Shown piece after piece: positions 1 through 8,394 of a stretch of DNA of 64,000 nucleotides; the stretch's first letter is position 1, and each line of letters begins with the position of its first letter. The notes beneath the pieces are model-generated. The model was not told the origin of the DNA and did not search any database. It saw only the letters and a program-made list of their open reading frames with translations. The position numbers were made by a program, and so were the translations under genes. The DNA lies in contig NZ_JAGGKG010000001.1 of NCBI RefSeq assembly GCF_017873435.1, positions 124,001-188,000 on the forward strand, in the 5' to 3' direction. The stretch comes from Paenibacillus turicensis (GTDB taxonomy: Bacteria; Bacillota; Bacilli; Paenibacillales; Paenibacillaceae).

Positions 1-887
1 CCAAATATAGCGCACAAAATAGATGGACGATATAATGTTGATTTTCCTCTTGTAAAATAAGAGATGACAAGTGCAAACATCCCTAGTGTCACAGATGTTA
101 ATGACCCCATAATAAATAAATACGAAAATGTATTCCCTAGTGGTGAGCCCGTGGTTAAATCTAATGACCCCTTGATCGAGTCCGTATACCAGAAAAATAA
201 TAAGTAAACTACAAAGGGAAGATTGGCTACAATCCCTGTTACTAAGGTCAACATCCCCGTTGCCTTTGGCGATAAAAACCGAATACGCATGGACTGATAC
301 ACCTGTACAGCTTCTTGAAAATGATCAGGCTTCACTGCTTTGTAAACTTCTCTCACTAATATAATCATCCGAACGATAAAGTAAATGGAGACAGAAAACA
401 AAATCCATTGCGTATGGCTAAAGTAATCTCCGAAGCCAAAATTAATGACGCGCACAAGTATTGCTATTATGGTATAAACTCCATAGGCTTTGCCAAGTCG
501 AGACAGCTTACTAGCTAACTCCTCTGTTACCTCATTAAACTGTGTTAATGCTTTAAAGACTACACCAACAGTGACCAGCAATAAAATTAAAGTAACACTA
601 TCTAAGACTGGAGCAATCCATAGCTCATTAGAGATTGATATGCCACGTTTGAGAAACCATGCGACACTTAATACATATTTGGCAAATACCCAGAGGAGCA
701 TAATATTTGCGATTAACGAAGCTTTTTTGAAATGAATATATTCTTTCTTTAAATCAGATAAACCATGACACAACAACGCAATCCCTATTAAATCAGGAAA
801 AAAATCGCTACCAAATAACTTGAATTCAAACAAAAAGGGAATTGACCATAAAATACTGCTCAAACTAAAACTCACCCTTCCTCTCAT
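1..887 (-). CDS. Partial multi-pass membrane protein, paralogue of the next gene
   Basis: An open frame runs on the minus strand from an ATG at 887 to the left edge without a stop (295 codons seen), so the C-terminus lies outside the window. It begins MRGRVSFSLSSILWSIPFLF and contains about six hydrophobic segments. It aligns along its length with the gene at 975-1925: both share the SSILWSIPFLFEFKLFG block near the N-terminus, an ELWIAP block near residue 90 and an LFFWY block near residue 230. I recognise no named family. A TTG eight codons downstream, preceded by a GGGTGAG-like ribosome site, is an alternative start and the same arrangement occurs in the paralogue. The function is unknown; an integral membrane protein of the cytoplasmic membrane is all that can be supported. 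Confidence 0.7.
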   Translation of the reverse strand, partial: MRGRVSFSLSSILWSIPFLFEFKLFGSDFFPDLIGIALLCHGLSDLKKEYIHFKKASLIANIMLLWVFAKYVLSVAWFLKRGISISNELWIAPVLDSVTLILLLVTVGVVFKALTQFNEVTEELASKLSRLGKAYGVYTIIAILVRVINFGFGDYFSHTQWILFSVSIYFIVRMIILVREVYKAVKPDHFQEAVQVYQSMRIRFLSPKATGMLTLVTGIVANLPFVVYLLFFWYTDSIKGSLDLTTGSPLGNTFSYLFIMGSLTSVTLGMFALVISYFTRGKSTLYRPSILCAIF

Positions 888-960
888 TTCACTTCATTTT
901 AGTAGCTTATCACACAATTCCCTTGTTGTCAGATATATTGAAAGCGCTTATTACGATAAT
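888..960 (-). repeat. Duplicated upstream block, copy 1, with cre-like site
   Basis: The sequence upstream of the partial gene shares CATTTTAGTAGCTTATCACA and a following GTCAGAT...TGAAA.CGCTT stretch with 1926-1997, upstream of the paralogue. The duplication therefore included the promoter region. TGAAAGCGCTTATTA at 939-953 resembles a CcpA cre site; the second copy has TGAAAACGCTTTGT in the same place. The cre reading is inference. Confidence 0.5.
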
Positions 961-974
961 TAAAGGGTAAAGTT

Positions 975-1925
975 TTATATCCCTGCCCACAAGAGGAATC
1001 TGCCTGGAATTGACATCGCAAACAAGATAACAAATGGATGGGCCATAGCAAAAAGTGCAATCAAGGAAGCTGAGCGGGAAAGTGTTGTTTTTACCCTAGC
1101 TAAACTCGTCACAAGTAATGCAACGATTCCCACAATCAGCGAAATAATCCCACCTAGAATAAATAAATAGGCGAAGGCAAAACCAAGTCCTGCACCCGCA
1201 GACGGATCACTTTTATCTATTGTAGAATCCATATACCAGAAAAACAATGCATATCCTGCGATCGGTAAAGCTGAAATAATCGCAAGAAAAAATCCGATAA
1301 TTGTTGGTGAATCAGCAACAGGTTCAGCTTGTACTGCATCTACAATCTTTTTAGAATTGTTAGCCTTAAATACTTGGCTCACTATAATAATGAAGCGAAC
1401 GATTAATAAAACAGAGAACGCAAATGCGATCCATTGAAATTGATCAAAATATTCACCATAAAATAAACTCATACCTCGAATCGCTATAGCTCCGATCGTA
1501 TACACAGCATAGACATTAGCTAATGTAGTCAGTTTACTCTTTAGCTCTATAGGAAGTTGCTCAAGCTTCAGCAATGCTCTCTGGCCCTCAAATACAATCA
1601 TTGCAAGCAATACAAGTGTAAAGATGTCTACAATCGGCGCAATCCACAGCTCACTAGATAATAGAGCACCTTCATTTGTTAATAGCCATGTCACACTCAC
1701 AACATATTTAAATGTAACCCAGCCTACCATAATTTTTACGATAAGCATCAATCGATTAAATTCATTAAATTGATAAGACTGTTTTTTCAAGCTCAATAGG
1801 CCACGACATAACAAGATGATCCCCAAGAGATCTGGAATAAAGTCAATCCCAAATAATTTAAATTCAAATAAGAAAGGAATCGACCACAAAATACTACTCA
1901 AGTTAAAACTCCCCCATCCTCTCAA
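975..1925 (-). CDS. Multi-pass membrane protein of unknown function
   Basis: This 316-residue protein has about seven predicted membrane segments (roughly residues 10-40, 62-82, 92-112, 140-155, 168-188, 212-232, 245-275 and 285-312) joined by short loops, with no soluble domain. It is the complete paralogue of the truncated gene on its left, same strand and tail-to-head, and the two share their upstream region, so they arose by tandem duplication. The frame opens with TTG at 1925; a second TTG eight codons in (1901) is preceded by GGGGGAG at good spacing and may be the true start, which would remove eight residues. No catalytic or transport motif was recognised. A transporter or sensor accessory role cannot be told from sequence. 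Confidence 0.65.
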   Translation of the reverse strand: MRGWGSFNLSSILWSIPFLFEFKLFGIDFIPDLLGIILLCRGLLSLKKQSYQFNEFNRLMLIVKIMVGWVTFKYVVSVTWLLTNEGALLSSELWIAPIVDIFTLVLLAMIVFEGQRALLKLEQLPIELKSKLTTLANVYAVYTIGAIAIRGMSLFYGEYFDQFQWIAFAFSVLLIVRFIIIVSQVFKANNSKKIVDAVQAEPVADSPTIIGFFLAIISALPIAGYALFFWYMDSTIDKSDPSAGAGLGFAFAYLFILGGIISLIVGIVALLVTSLARVKTTLSRSASLIALFAMAHPFVILFAMSIPGRFLLWAGI

Positions 1926-1997
1926 TCTCTGTCATTTTAGTAGCTTATCACAGACAAGTCCAGTTGTCAGATTTTATGAAAACGCTTTGTCAGATAA
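1926..1997 (-). repeat. Duplicated upstream block, copy 2, with cre-like site
   Basis: This is the second copy of the block at 888-960: the shared CATTTTAGTAGCTTATCACA is followed by GTCAGAT and TGAAAACGCTTTGT (about 1977-1990), a candidate catabolite-responsive element. The match supports one duplication event covering gene plus promoter. Confidence 0.45.
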
Positions 1998-2128
1998 GCT
2001 TATTCAAACTATCTTTAACCTATTTGAAACGGAATTCAAACGTATTTTTACTTTGATCCTTCACACATTTGTCACAAAAATACAAAAGAGGGTGATTTTA
2101 TTTTTGTCCGACTTGAGGTGAAATCCGT

Positions 2129-2134
2129 TATAAT
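2129..2134 (+). promoter_or_regulatory. Candidate -10 box for the amino-acid permease
   Basis: TATAAT at 2129-2134 lies about 47 bases before the likely TTG start at 2181. The nearest -35-like hexamer, TTGTCC, is 19 bases upstream, longer than the ideal 17, so the promoter is plausible but not strong. Confidence 0.4.
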
Positions 2135-2180
2135 GAAAAATTATATGTAGTTGTTGTATTTCATATTAGGGGGATTTATT

Positions 2181-3530
2181 TTGGAATCAAATCAAGCTCC
2201 ATTACAAAAAAAGCTTCGTCCTAGACATATTACCTTTATGGCAATGGGTGGGGTTATCGGAACAGGAATTTTTAAAGGTAGCGCAGAAACAGTTGGCATT
2301 GCAGGACCTGGTGTTGTGGTATCGTATATTGTCGCTGGTTTATTGCTGCTTGTTGTTATGGGGGCTATCGCTGAAATGGCAACCGTATATCCTAATATGA
2401 ATATGAAGGATTTTATTAGTAAGGCTTTTGGCCAACGTGTGTCTTTTATTGTCGGTTGGCTTTACTGCTTTCTATGGTTAACGGTTTGCATCATTGAAGT
2501 GATAGCGGCAGGTAGCTTCCTACAATTTTGGTTACCTAATGTCCCTTTATGGGTGTTAAGCCTAGCTTGTGCTGTCATCATTATTTTGATGAATTCGTTT
2601 AGTGTTAAGAGTTATGGGGAATTTGAGTTTTGGTTAGCAGGTATTAAAATCGCGATGATTATTATTTTTATCATCTTAGGCGCAAGCATTCTCTTTGGAA
2701 TTTTGCCTGGATTTGACCATTCCTTTTCCTATAACTTTACAGAGTATGGTGGCTTTTTCCCAAATGGATGGACAGCCCTCATTCCAGCACTCATTGTTGT
2801 TATGTTCTCGTACGGAGGTTCTGAACTGATTGGATTAACACTGACTGAAGCAGAAAACGCTGAAAAGGTGGTTCCTCGTGTCGTTAAAAGCTTTATTTTA
2901 CGTGTTATTTTATTTTACACCTTGCCTATTCTTATTATTTGCGGATTAATTCCGTGGAATCAGATCAGTGAGCAATCGAGTCCATTTGTTCAGGTATTAT
3001 CCACCTCGGGCTTACAAGGTGCTACACATATTATGAACTTTATTCTTATTACCGCTGTATTGTCTGCAGGCAATTCTGGCATTTATGGCGCAACTCGGAT
3101 GCTGCACTCTCTTGCTAAGGATGGAGAAGCTCCACCTGCATTAGGCAAACTTTCAAAAAAAGGGGTTCCTGTAAATAGCCTTAAATTATGTGCCATTATT
3201 TTATTATCAGGTAGTGTGATTGCGTACTTTGTTCAAGATCAGCTATTTCCTTTGCTTATGGCTGTTCCGGGGTTTGTCGTATCCACCGTGTGGCTTGTCA
3301 TTTGTATCACCCAACTGAAGTTACGTAAAAATTATCCTGTTGAGCCTAGCTTTAAAATATGGGGATTCCCTTGGTTAACGATTTTCACCATTGTTTCACT
3401 TTCAGTCATTGGGGTTCTATTCTTATTAGATAGCAGTAAACGAATTAGTATCGGCATCTGTATACTTGTAATGATCTTACTCGTCATCTGGTCTTTTGTG
3501 AAATTCAGACCTGTTCGTGGCAACAAGTAG
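2181..3530 (+). CDS. APC-superfamily amino-acid permease
   Basis: A proton-coupled amino-acid permease of the APC superfamily (LysP/GabP/AnsP-like) in the cytoplasmic membrane. The N-terminus carries the family signature in TM1, GGVIGTGIFKGSAETVGIAG, after a short charged cytoplasmic tail (KKLRPRH); twelve hydrophobic segments follow, with the usual GARMLHSLAKDGEAP-type loop (here GATRMLHSLAKDGEAPP) between TM8 and TM9. The length of about 449 residues is normal. TTG at 2181 is preferred over the upstream frame because AGGGGGA sits at 2168-2174 with proper spacing. The substrate cannot be read from sequence; cationic or small neutral amino acids are both possible. It is monocistronic: a terminator follows at 3573. 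Confidence 0.88.
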   Translation: MESNQAPLQKKLRPRHITFMAMGGVIGTGIFKGSAETVGIAGPGVVVSYIVAGLLLLVVMGAIAEMATVYPNMNMKDFISKAFGQRVSFIVGWLYCFLWLTVCIIEVIAAGSFLQFWLPNVPLWVLSLACAVIIILMNSFSVKSYGEFEFWLAGIKIAMIIIFIILGASILFGILPGFDHSFSYNFTEYGGFFPNGWTALIPALIVVMFSYGGSELIGLTLTEAENAEKVVPRVVKSFILRVILFYTLPILIICGLIPWNQISEQSSPFVQVLSTSGLQGATHIMNFILITAVLSAGNSGIYGATRMLHSLAKDGEAPPALGKLSKKGVPVNSLKLCAIILLSGSVIAYFVQDQLFPLLMAVPGFVVSTVWLVICITQLKLRKNYPVEPSFKIWGFPWLTIFTIVSLSVIGVLFLLDSSKRISIGICILVMILLVIWSFVKFRPVRGNK

Positions 3531-3572
3531 CAGCTGAACTAACAAAATAGTAAAGTAGGCTTGACCTTTAAG

Positions 3573-3616
3573 CGGATAGACTGAATGGAAATAAAACTCA
3601 GCCTATCCGTTTTTTT
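3573..3616 (+). terminator. Rho-independent terminator after the amino-acid permease
   Basis: CGGATAG-A-CTGA pairs with TCAG-C-CTATCCG across a short loop and is followed by a run of seven T. One A/C mismatch interrupts the stem. Confidence 0.85.
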
Positions 3617-3716
3617 ATCCTCTCCTTTCGTTCCCCCTGTTCATTGACCATGCTACAATATAATATAAATTACATTTTTATAATCAAATATAAATATAAA
3701 AAATCTGGAGGAAGCG

Positions 3717-6104
3717 ATGTCCGCCACACTGGAACCAAATCACTTACAATCAAAAAATACGAAAGTAAAGCGTTCCTTAACTTCGATATTATTGGGGCGT
3801 ATAAAGCGAACCTTTCAATTTGACACCCTCTTTTGGCGTACTGCTATGATCGGTTCATGGAGTGTTACGATACTAACCTGTCTTTTTTTAGCCTTGAGTC
3901 TACCAACTGGCTTTGGCGTTACCCTTGATTTAATGCTATTTTCTATCCTAGGTACGGCGATTTTTTGGATTGTGTCGCATTTACTTGCTGTTATCATCGC
4001 CCTTACTGGTATAAAGGTACCCCGATTATATGTAGCTACCTTAATATGTAACGTGGTCAGCATTTTTTTTATATTTTATGAGGATGATAGCTCACTGTTG
4101 ATTTCCATATTATTTGCCTCTCTATTAAGTATAGGTGGAATGATTATTGGCTTACTCTGGGCTACCTTATTATGTAAAAATGTTTCAAGCTTTTGGAAGT
4201 TTACTATATTAACATGCTTTCTTATTATTTTAACCGCGAATTTCATTCCTGACTTGATCTCAATCACAACGCAATCTGCTAGCAATCAGACAGCGGATAG
4301 GGCTTCAAATCCAGTTGCAGATGGAGCCACAGACTCAGCTTCAGATTTTGATTTAGATTCGGTTTCAGACTTAACATCAGTCTCTCATTTTGATGTAAAT
4401 CCAGCAGAAGGAGTAGCCGATTCAGCTTTAACAAATCCAGCTCTAACTGGCATTCATGCTGTCAGTTATTTTACTTATGGAAGTGGCAGTAATCGACGTC
4501 TTGATGAGTTTGGGGCAAATGTAGATGTAAATTCCAATCCAGTAGATGCGTCACAATTTATTTCGAATTGGTCTTGGTATCGGACATTTTTTTGGGGATT
4601 TGATGAAACCACCTTGCCCTTAAATGGACGGGTATGGATGCCCGAGGAGGATGGAAAATACCCACTTGTACTCCTTGTGCATGGCAATCATATTATGGAG
4701 GAATTTTCAGATGAGGGCTATAATTATTTAGGACAATTACTTGCAAGTCGTGGTTTTGTGGCGGTTTCGATTGATGAGAACTTTCTTAATTATTCTAATT
4801 ATTCAGGTATTCCAACAAATGATATGAAGGTTCGTGCATGGATTTTGCTACAACATCTAATGCAAATTGAACAGTTTAATCAAGCTAAGGAAGTACCTTT
4901 ATACAATAAAATCGATATGCAAAACATAGCCATTATGGGACATTCTCGCGGTGGACAGGCAGCCGCAATGGCAGCAGACGGAGCTAGCTGGTTTAAGGAT
5001 GAGCAACTACAACAATTTACTCAGCAATATCCAATTAAAACTGTAATTGCAATTGCACCTACAGACAAACAGGTGGATAAAAAATATACAGACCTAAAAA
5101 ACATAAATTATTTAACGATCCAAGGGGCTATGGATGGAGATGTCAGTGATTTTGATGGAGAACGTCAATACGCTCGAACAACCTTTAATAACGAAAAGGA
5201 GAAATCAACGGAAAACCCGTGGATGAAATCCACACTTTATGTAGAGGCGGCAAATCATAGTCAATTTAATAGTGAATGGGGCTCAAGAGATATTAGCTTA
5301 CCTCAAGGGCTATTTCTTCGCCATTCAGATATTATTGACACAGCTAGTCAGCAAGAAATCGCGAAAGTATATGTGACTGCATTTTTAGAAGCAACATTAA
5401 AAAACAAACAGGCGTATGTCCCTTTATTTCAAGATTACCGAAACGGTGAAGCTTGGCTGCCAGCAAGCACTTATTTTAATCGCTATGAGGATAGCACCTT
5501 CGTAGTATGGTCTACATTCGAGGAAAATATGAGCCAAACGGCATTACCATCCAATGGAAGCATCATAGCTAGTGGAGTCACAACACACAAGGAAGCTTAT
5601 AAAAACCGGAGCCAATCTAGCAAAAATTCGAAAGGGCTAAAGGTGGAATGGGGAAACTCTAATTTATCTTCACCTAATGAAGTGGCTAGTTTAAGCTTGA
5701 ACTGGAAGCAAGGCACACCTACTCCAGCTACAAAAAACATAACCCGTATTTCCTTTTCACTTGCTAACCTTAACTATTTGCTAGAAAACACAAGCGGAGC
5801 AATGGAGATAGATGTTGAAGTTTATGATGTACATGGGAATAAAGCAATTCTTCCCTTATCTCAGTTTCAAAATATTCTTGAACCACCTGAAAGCACTTTT
5901 ACATGGTACAAATGGATGGATGATTACATTAATGATGGAAAATATGAAGAGGATACCGAGGCGATTATGCAAACCTTCATTTTGCCACTACAGGCGTACA
6001 CACAAAATAATCCTAAGCTCGATGTAACTTCATTAGGAGGCATCACCTTCCATATGAAGAGTAGCTCAGGATTAATAATGTTAGACGATATTGGTGTATA
6101 TTAA
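3717..6104 (+). CDS. Membrane-anchored alpha/beta hydrolase
   Basis: A 795-residue protein in three parts. Residues about 45-180 hold five hydrophobic segments. Residues about 185-245 are a low-complexity linker rich in Ala, Ser and Asp, with imperfect SAS/VAD/DS repeats. From about 300 onward is an alpha/beta hydrolase domain with the oxyanion strand LVLLVHGNH (318-325) and the nucleophile elbow GHSRGG with Ser410; a candidate catalytic His lies in NHSQFN. The remaining C-terminal ~200 residues look like a beta-rich module. The domain resembles dienelactone-hydrolase or PAF-acetylhydrolase-like enzymes, and would face outside if the linker exits the membrane. ATG at 3717 has CTGGAGG just upstream. 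The substrate is unknown. Long relative to usual single-domain hydrolases. Confidence 0.72.
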   Translation: MSATLEPNHLQSKNTKVKRSLTSILLGRIKRTFQFDTLFWRTAMIGSWSVTILTCLFLALSLPTGFGVTLDLMLFSILGTAIFWIVSHLLAVIIALTGIKVPRLYVATLICNVVSIFFIFYEDDSSLLISILFASLLSIGGMIIGLLWATLLCKNVSSFWKFTILTCFLIILTANFIPDLISITTQSASNQTADRASNPVADGATDSASDFDLDSVSDLTSVSHFDVNPAEGVADSALTNPALTGIHAVSYFTYGSGSNRRLDEFGANVDVNSNPVDASQFISNWSWYRTFFWGFDETTLPLNGRVWMPEEDGKYPLVLLVHGNHIMEEFSDEGYNYLGQLLASRGFVAVSIDENFLNYSNYSGIPTNDMKVRAWILLQHLMQIEQFNQAKEVPLYNKIDMQNIAIMGHSRGGQAAAMAADGASWFKDEQLQQFTQQYPIKTVIAIAPTDKQVDKKYTDLKNINYLTIQGAMDGDVSDFDGERQYARTTFNNEKEKSTENPWMKSTLYVEAANHSQFNSEWGSRDISLPQGLFLRHSDIIDTASQQEIAKVYVTAFLEATLKNKQAYVPLFQDYRNGEAWLPASTYFNRYEDSTFVVWSTFEENMSQTALPSNGSIIASGVTTHKEAYKNRSQSSKNSKGLKVEWGNSNLSSPNEVASLSLNWKQGTPTPATKNITRISFSLANLNYLLENTSGAMEIDVEVYDVHGNKAILPLSQFQNILEPPESTFTWYKWMDDYINDGKYEEDTEAIMQTFILPLQAYTQNNPKLDVTSLGGITFHMKSSSGLIMLDDIGVY

Positions 6105-6109
6105 TTTAG

Positions 6110-6362
6110 GCTCAACACAGAAATTGGTTCTTGACAATCAATGAAGTAAGAGGCTACGTAGCAGGGAGTGGCTTCAACCGCTGTTAAGGCCCCAATTTCT
6201 TTATAACCTGTGTTGAATGGATGAAATTGTGTCCTTAAAGTGTTTATGCTCTCGAAGTATCTTTCTTGCAGAAAGATTGTCGCGCTCTCGCTTCTCCACC
6301 ATCTCCCTGCTCCTTCGCTTAGTTAGCTTATTGTCAAGTACCGATTTTAAGATTGAGTCTTA
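6110..6362. repeat. Intergenic inverted-repeat element, copy A
   Basis: The whole gap between the hydrolase and the regulator is one imperfect palindromic element. The left end (GGCTCAACACAGAAATTGGT then TCTTGACAAT) matches the reverse complement of the right end (CTTGACAAT and GACTCAA, 6328-6360) with mismatches, and AGCAGGGAG occurs inside both arms. An inner repeat, AACACAGAAATTGG near 6113 and its complement near 6190-6216, could form a second hairpin. The right arm recurs at 22131-22200 in the same orientation. It encodes no protein, so it looks like a MITE-like or structured repeat that may also terminate transcription. Confidence 0.55.
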
Positions 6363-6382
6363 ATTTAAGATTTGATTTTACA

Positions 6383-6937
6383 TTATGGCTTAGGAACAAG
6401 ATTATAGATCTCTCCGCTTTCCATTGCATCAATCAGTTTATCAAGCCATTCGTAATATTGGATGGCTTCTTTCATTTTTTGTTGATCTTGTACTAAAACT
6501 TCACGAACGGCATCGCTGAGATCTGCTTCACTCTGAAGCTGCTTATCCATCTCGGCAATGGATCTTCTTAACACAAGCATATTACTTTCCACAGCTTTTC
6601 TCCATTTAATCGCAAAAAAGTCTGTAAATGTCTGATACCAGTCACTTTCCACTTCATAGAGATCCTTGCGTGATCCCTTTTCCCATACCTTATTTACCAT
6701 TTTAAGATCAAGCAAAGTCCGTACGCCAGTACTCATGCTCGTTTTGCTCATACTCATCTCTTGACCCATCTCGTCCAATGTCATTGGCTTATTTGCAAAA
6801 AATAATAAACCATACAAATGACCCGTCGAATGAGGAACACCATACAAGTCCATGTTTCTTCCGATAACTTCTATAACACGCTTTCTTATTTTTAATAATG
6901 TAGAATGTTGTTCTGGTGTAAGTTGATCTAAGCTCAT
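6383..6937 (-). CDS. GbsR/OpcR-like MarR-type transcriptional regulator
   Basis: A 184-residue winged-helix repressor of the GbsR group within the MarR superfamily. Residues about 35-100 form the DNA-binding part (LTLDEMG-type helix, here MTLDEMGQEMSMSKTSMSTG), followed by a helical dimerisation region to about residue 165. In Bacillus, GbsR represses choline-to-betaine genes and OpcR represses the OpuC transporter; this gene is divergent from an OpuA-type betaine transporter, so control of that operon, with choline or betaine as ligand, is the natural inference. ATG at 6937 is preceded by GGAGGCTCGG-type ribosome site. A perfect inverted repeat at 7052-7071 between the two genes is a candidate operator. 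Length is normal for GbsR. Confidence 0.82.
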   Translation of the reverse strand: MSLDQLTPEQHSTLLKIRKRVIEVIGRNMDLYGVPHSTGHLYGLLFFANKPMTLDEMGQEMSMSKTSMSTGVRTLLDLKMVNKVWEKGSRKDLYEVESDWYQTFTDFFAIKWRKAVESNMLVLRRSIAEMDKQLQSEADLSDAVREVLVQDQQKMKEAIQYYEWLDKLIDAMESGEIYNLVPKP

Positions 6938-7051
6938 ATTACCGAGCCTCCTTCATAATGTCTATTCTATATTAAAAAAGTACCTGTAAATTGTAAAGGA
7001 CTCATTCGGGTAGCATTTGGGAGCATACGGGAGCATTCCTTAAATTCTATT

Positions 7052-7071
7052 CGTACAGTTTTTTCTGTACG
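7052..7071. promoter_or_regulatory. Inverted repeat between gbsR-like gene and opuA operon
   Basis: CGTACAG-N6-CTGTACG is a perfect seven-base inverted repeat with a T-rich spacer, about 115 bases from the regulator start and 100 bases from the transporter start. Position and symmetry fit an operator for the divergent GbsR-like protein. Binding is inferred. Confidence 0.45.
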
Positions 7072-7170
7072 TACTTTACGAACAGTTATTACGGTTGTGT
7101 TCAAAAAAGCTTTTTGTTACACTAGTAGGCACGAGAACAACAGAAATTAGATTTAAGAGGGGTGAATAGT

Positions 7171-8394
7171 TTGAAGAATTCTATTTTAGAAGTCCAAAAC
7201 GTCACCAAATTGTTTGGTCCCAATCTTGAAACGGGTCTTCAACTTTTGGAACAAGGGCATACCAAGGAAAGTCTAGCTAGCAGAGGGATTACTGTTGGCG
7301 TGAACAAGGTTAGCTTCGACATTAAAGAAGGCGAGATCTTTGTCATTATGGGGTTATCCGGAAGTGGAAAATCCACTTTGGTTCGGATGTTTAATCGTCT
7401 TATTGAGCCTACATCAGGTAAAATTTTGATTCATGGTAAGGATTTACGCAAAATGAACAAAGCTCAATTGCGTGAAGTTAGACGTAAGAGTATTAGTATG
7501 GTATTTCAGAAGTTTGGATTATTTCCACACCGTACCGTACTGCAAAACGTGGAATATGGACTAGAGGTCCAAAACATAAATAAGGAAGAAGCACGACAAA
7601 AGGCGTTACAATCTTTAGAGCTCGTTGGCCTAAAAGGCTGGGGAGATAAAATGCCAGATGAGCTAAGTGGTGGGATGCAGCAGCGTGTTGGACTTGCAAG
7701 AGCGCTTGCTAACGATCCAGAAGTACTGCTCATGGACGAAGCATTTAGTGCGCTTGACCCACTTATGCGTAGAGATATGCAGGATGAGTTATTAGAATTA
7801 CAAGACAAAATGCGCAAAACGATTATATTCATTACGCATGATTTGGATGAAGCCCTTCGGATAGGGGATCGCATCGCTTTAATGAAGGATGGTGTGCTTG
7901 TACAGGTAGGTACCCCAGAAGAAATGCTAACTCAACCAGCGAATAGCTATGTTGAACGCTTTATTGAGGATGTGGATTTATCTAAAGTACTAACAGCTTC
8001 TCATGTGATGAATCGTCCTGAGACAATAACGCTGGATCGTGGACCACGTGTTGCACTTGAATTAATGCGCAAATTAAAAATTTCTAATCTATTTGTTATT
8101 GATCGAGCTAAAAAGTTGCTAGGTGTTATTACAGCAGAAGATGCCTCTCGTGCAGCAAAACAAGGAGAAACATTGTCCCAAATTTTAATTACGGACATTC
8201 CAACTGTTTCACCTGACACGTTATTAGGCGATATGTTTGAGCTTACTAGCTCTGCCAAAGTGCCTGTTTCCGTCGTAGACGAAAATGGTAAATTGCTTGG
8301 CGTTATTATTCGCGGCGCTTTACTTGGTGCCTTAGCAGGCGATGTTAATATGAAGGAGGGAAATGCCAATGACACCGAAAATTCCACTCGCTAA
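7171..8394 (+). CDS. opuAA: Glycine betaine ABC transporter ATP-binding protein
   Basis: The ATPase subunit of an osmotically controlled betaine importer (OpuA/ProV family). From the TTG start it has Walker A GLSGSGKST (about residues 61-69), the signature LSGGMQQRVGLARA, Walker B VLLMDEAFSALDP, and two C-terminal CBS domains (about 270-390) that in OpuA proteins sense ionic strength through the membrane surface. The long N-terminal stretch before Walker A, with the LLEQG-type segment, is typical of ProV/OpuAA. TTG at 7171 is chosen over GTG at 7162 because AGAGGGG ends almost on the GTG but is well spaced from the TTG. The stop overlaps the start of the next gene, indicating translational coupling. 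Confidence 0.93.
   Translation: MKNSILEVQNVTKLFGPNLETGLQLLEQGHTKESLASRGITVGVNKVSFDIKEGEIFVIMGLSGSGKSTLVRMFNRLIEPTSGKILIHGKDLRKMNKAQLREVRRKSISMVFQKFGLFPHRTVLQNVEYGLEVQNINKEEARQKALQSLELVGLKGWGDKMPDELSGGMQQRVGLARALANDPEVLLMDEAFSALDPLMRRDMQDELLELQDKMRKTIIFITHDLDEALRIGDRIALMKDGVLVQVGTPEEMLTQPANSYVERFIEDVDLSKVLTASHVMNRPETITLDRGPRVALELMRKLKISNLFVIDRAKKLLGVITAEDASRAAKQGETLSQILITDIPTVSPDTLLGDMFELTSSAKVPVSVVDENGKLLGVIIRGALLGALAGDVNMKEGNANDTENSTR

Noticed and set aside
1816-2121. A 101-codon plus-strand frame overlapping the second membrane-protein gene
   Set aside because: It overlaps the coding start and the duplicated promoter of a better-supported gene and has no ribosome site.
7506-8387. Minus-strand frames within opuAA
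   Set aside because: Ser-rich antisense shadows of the ATPase gene.
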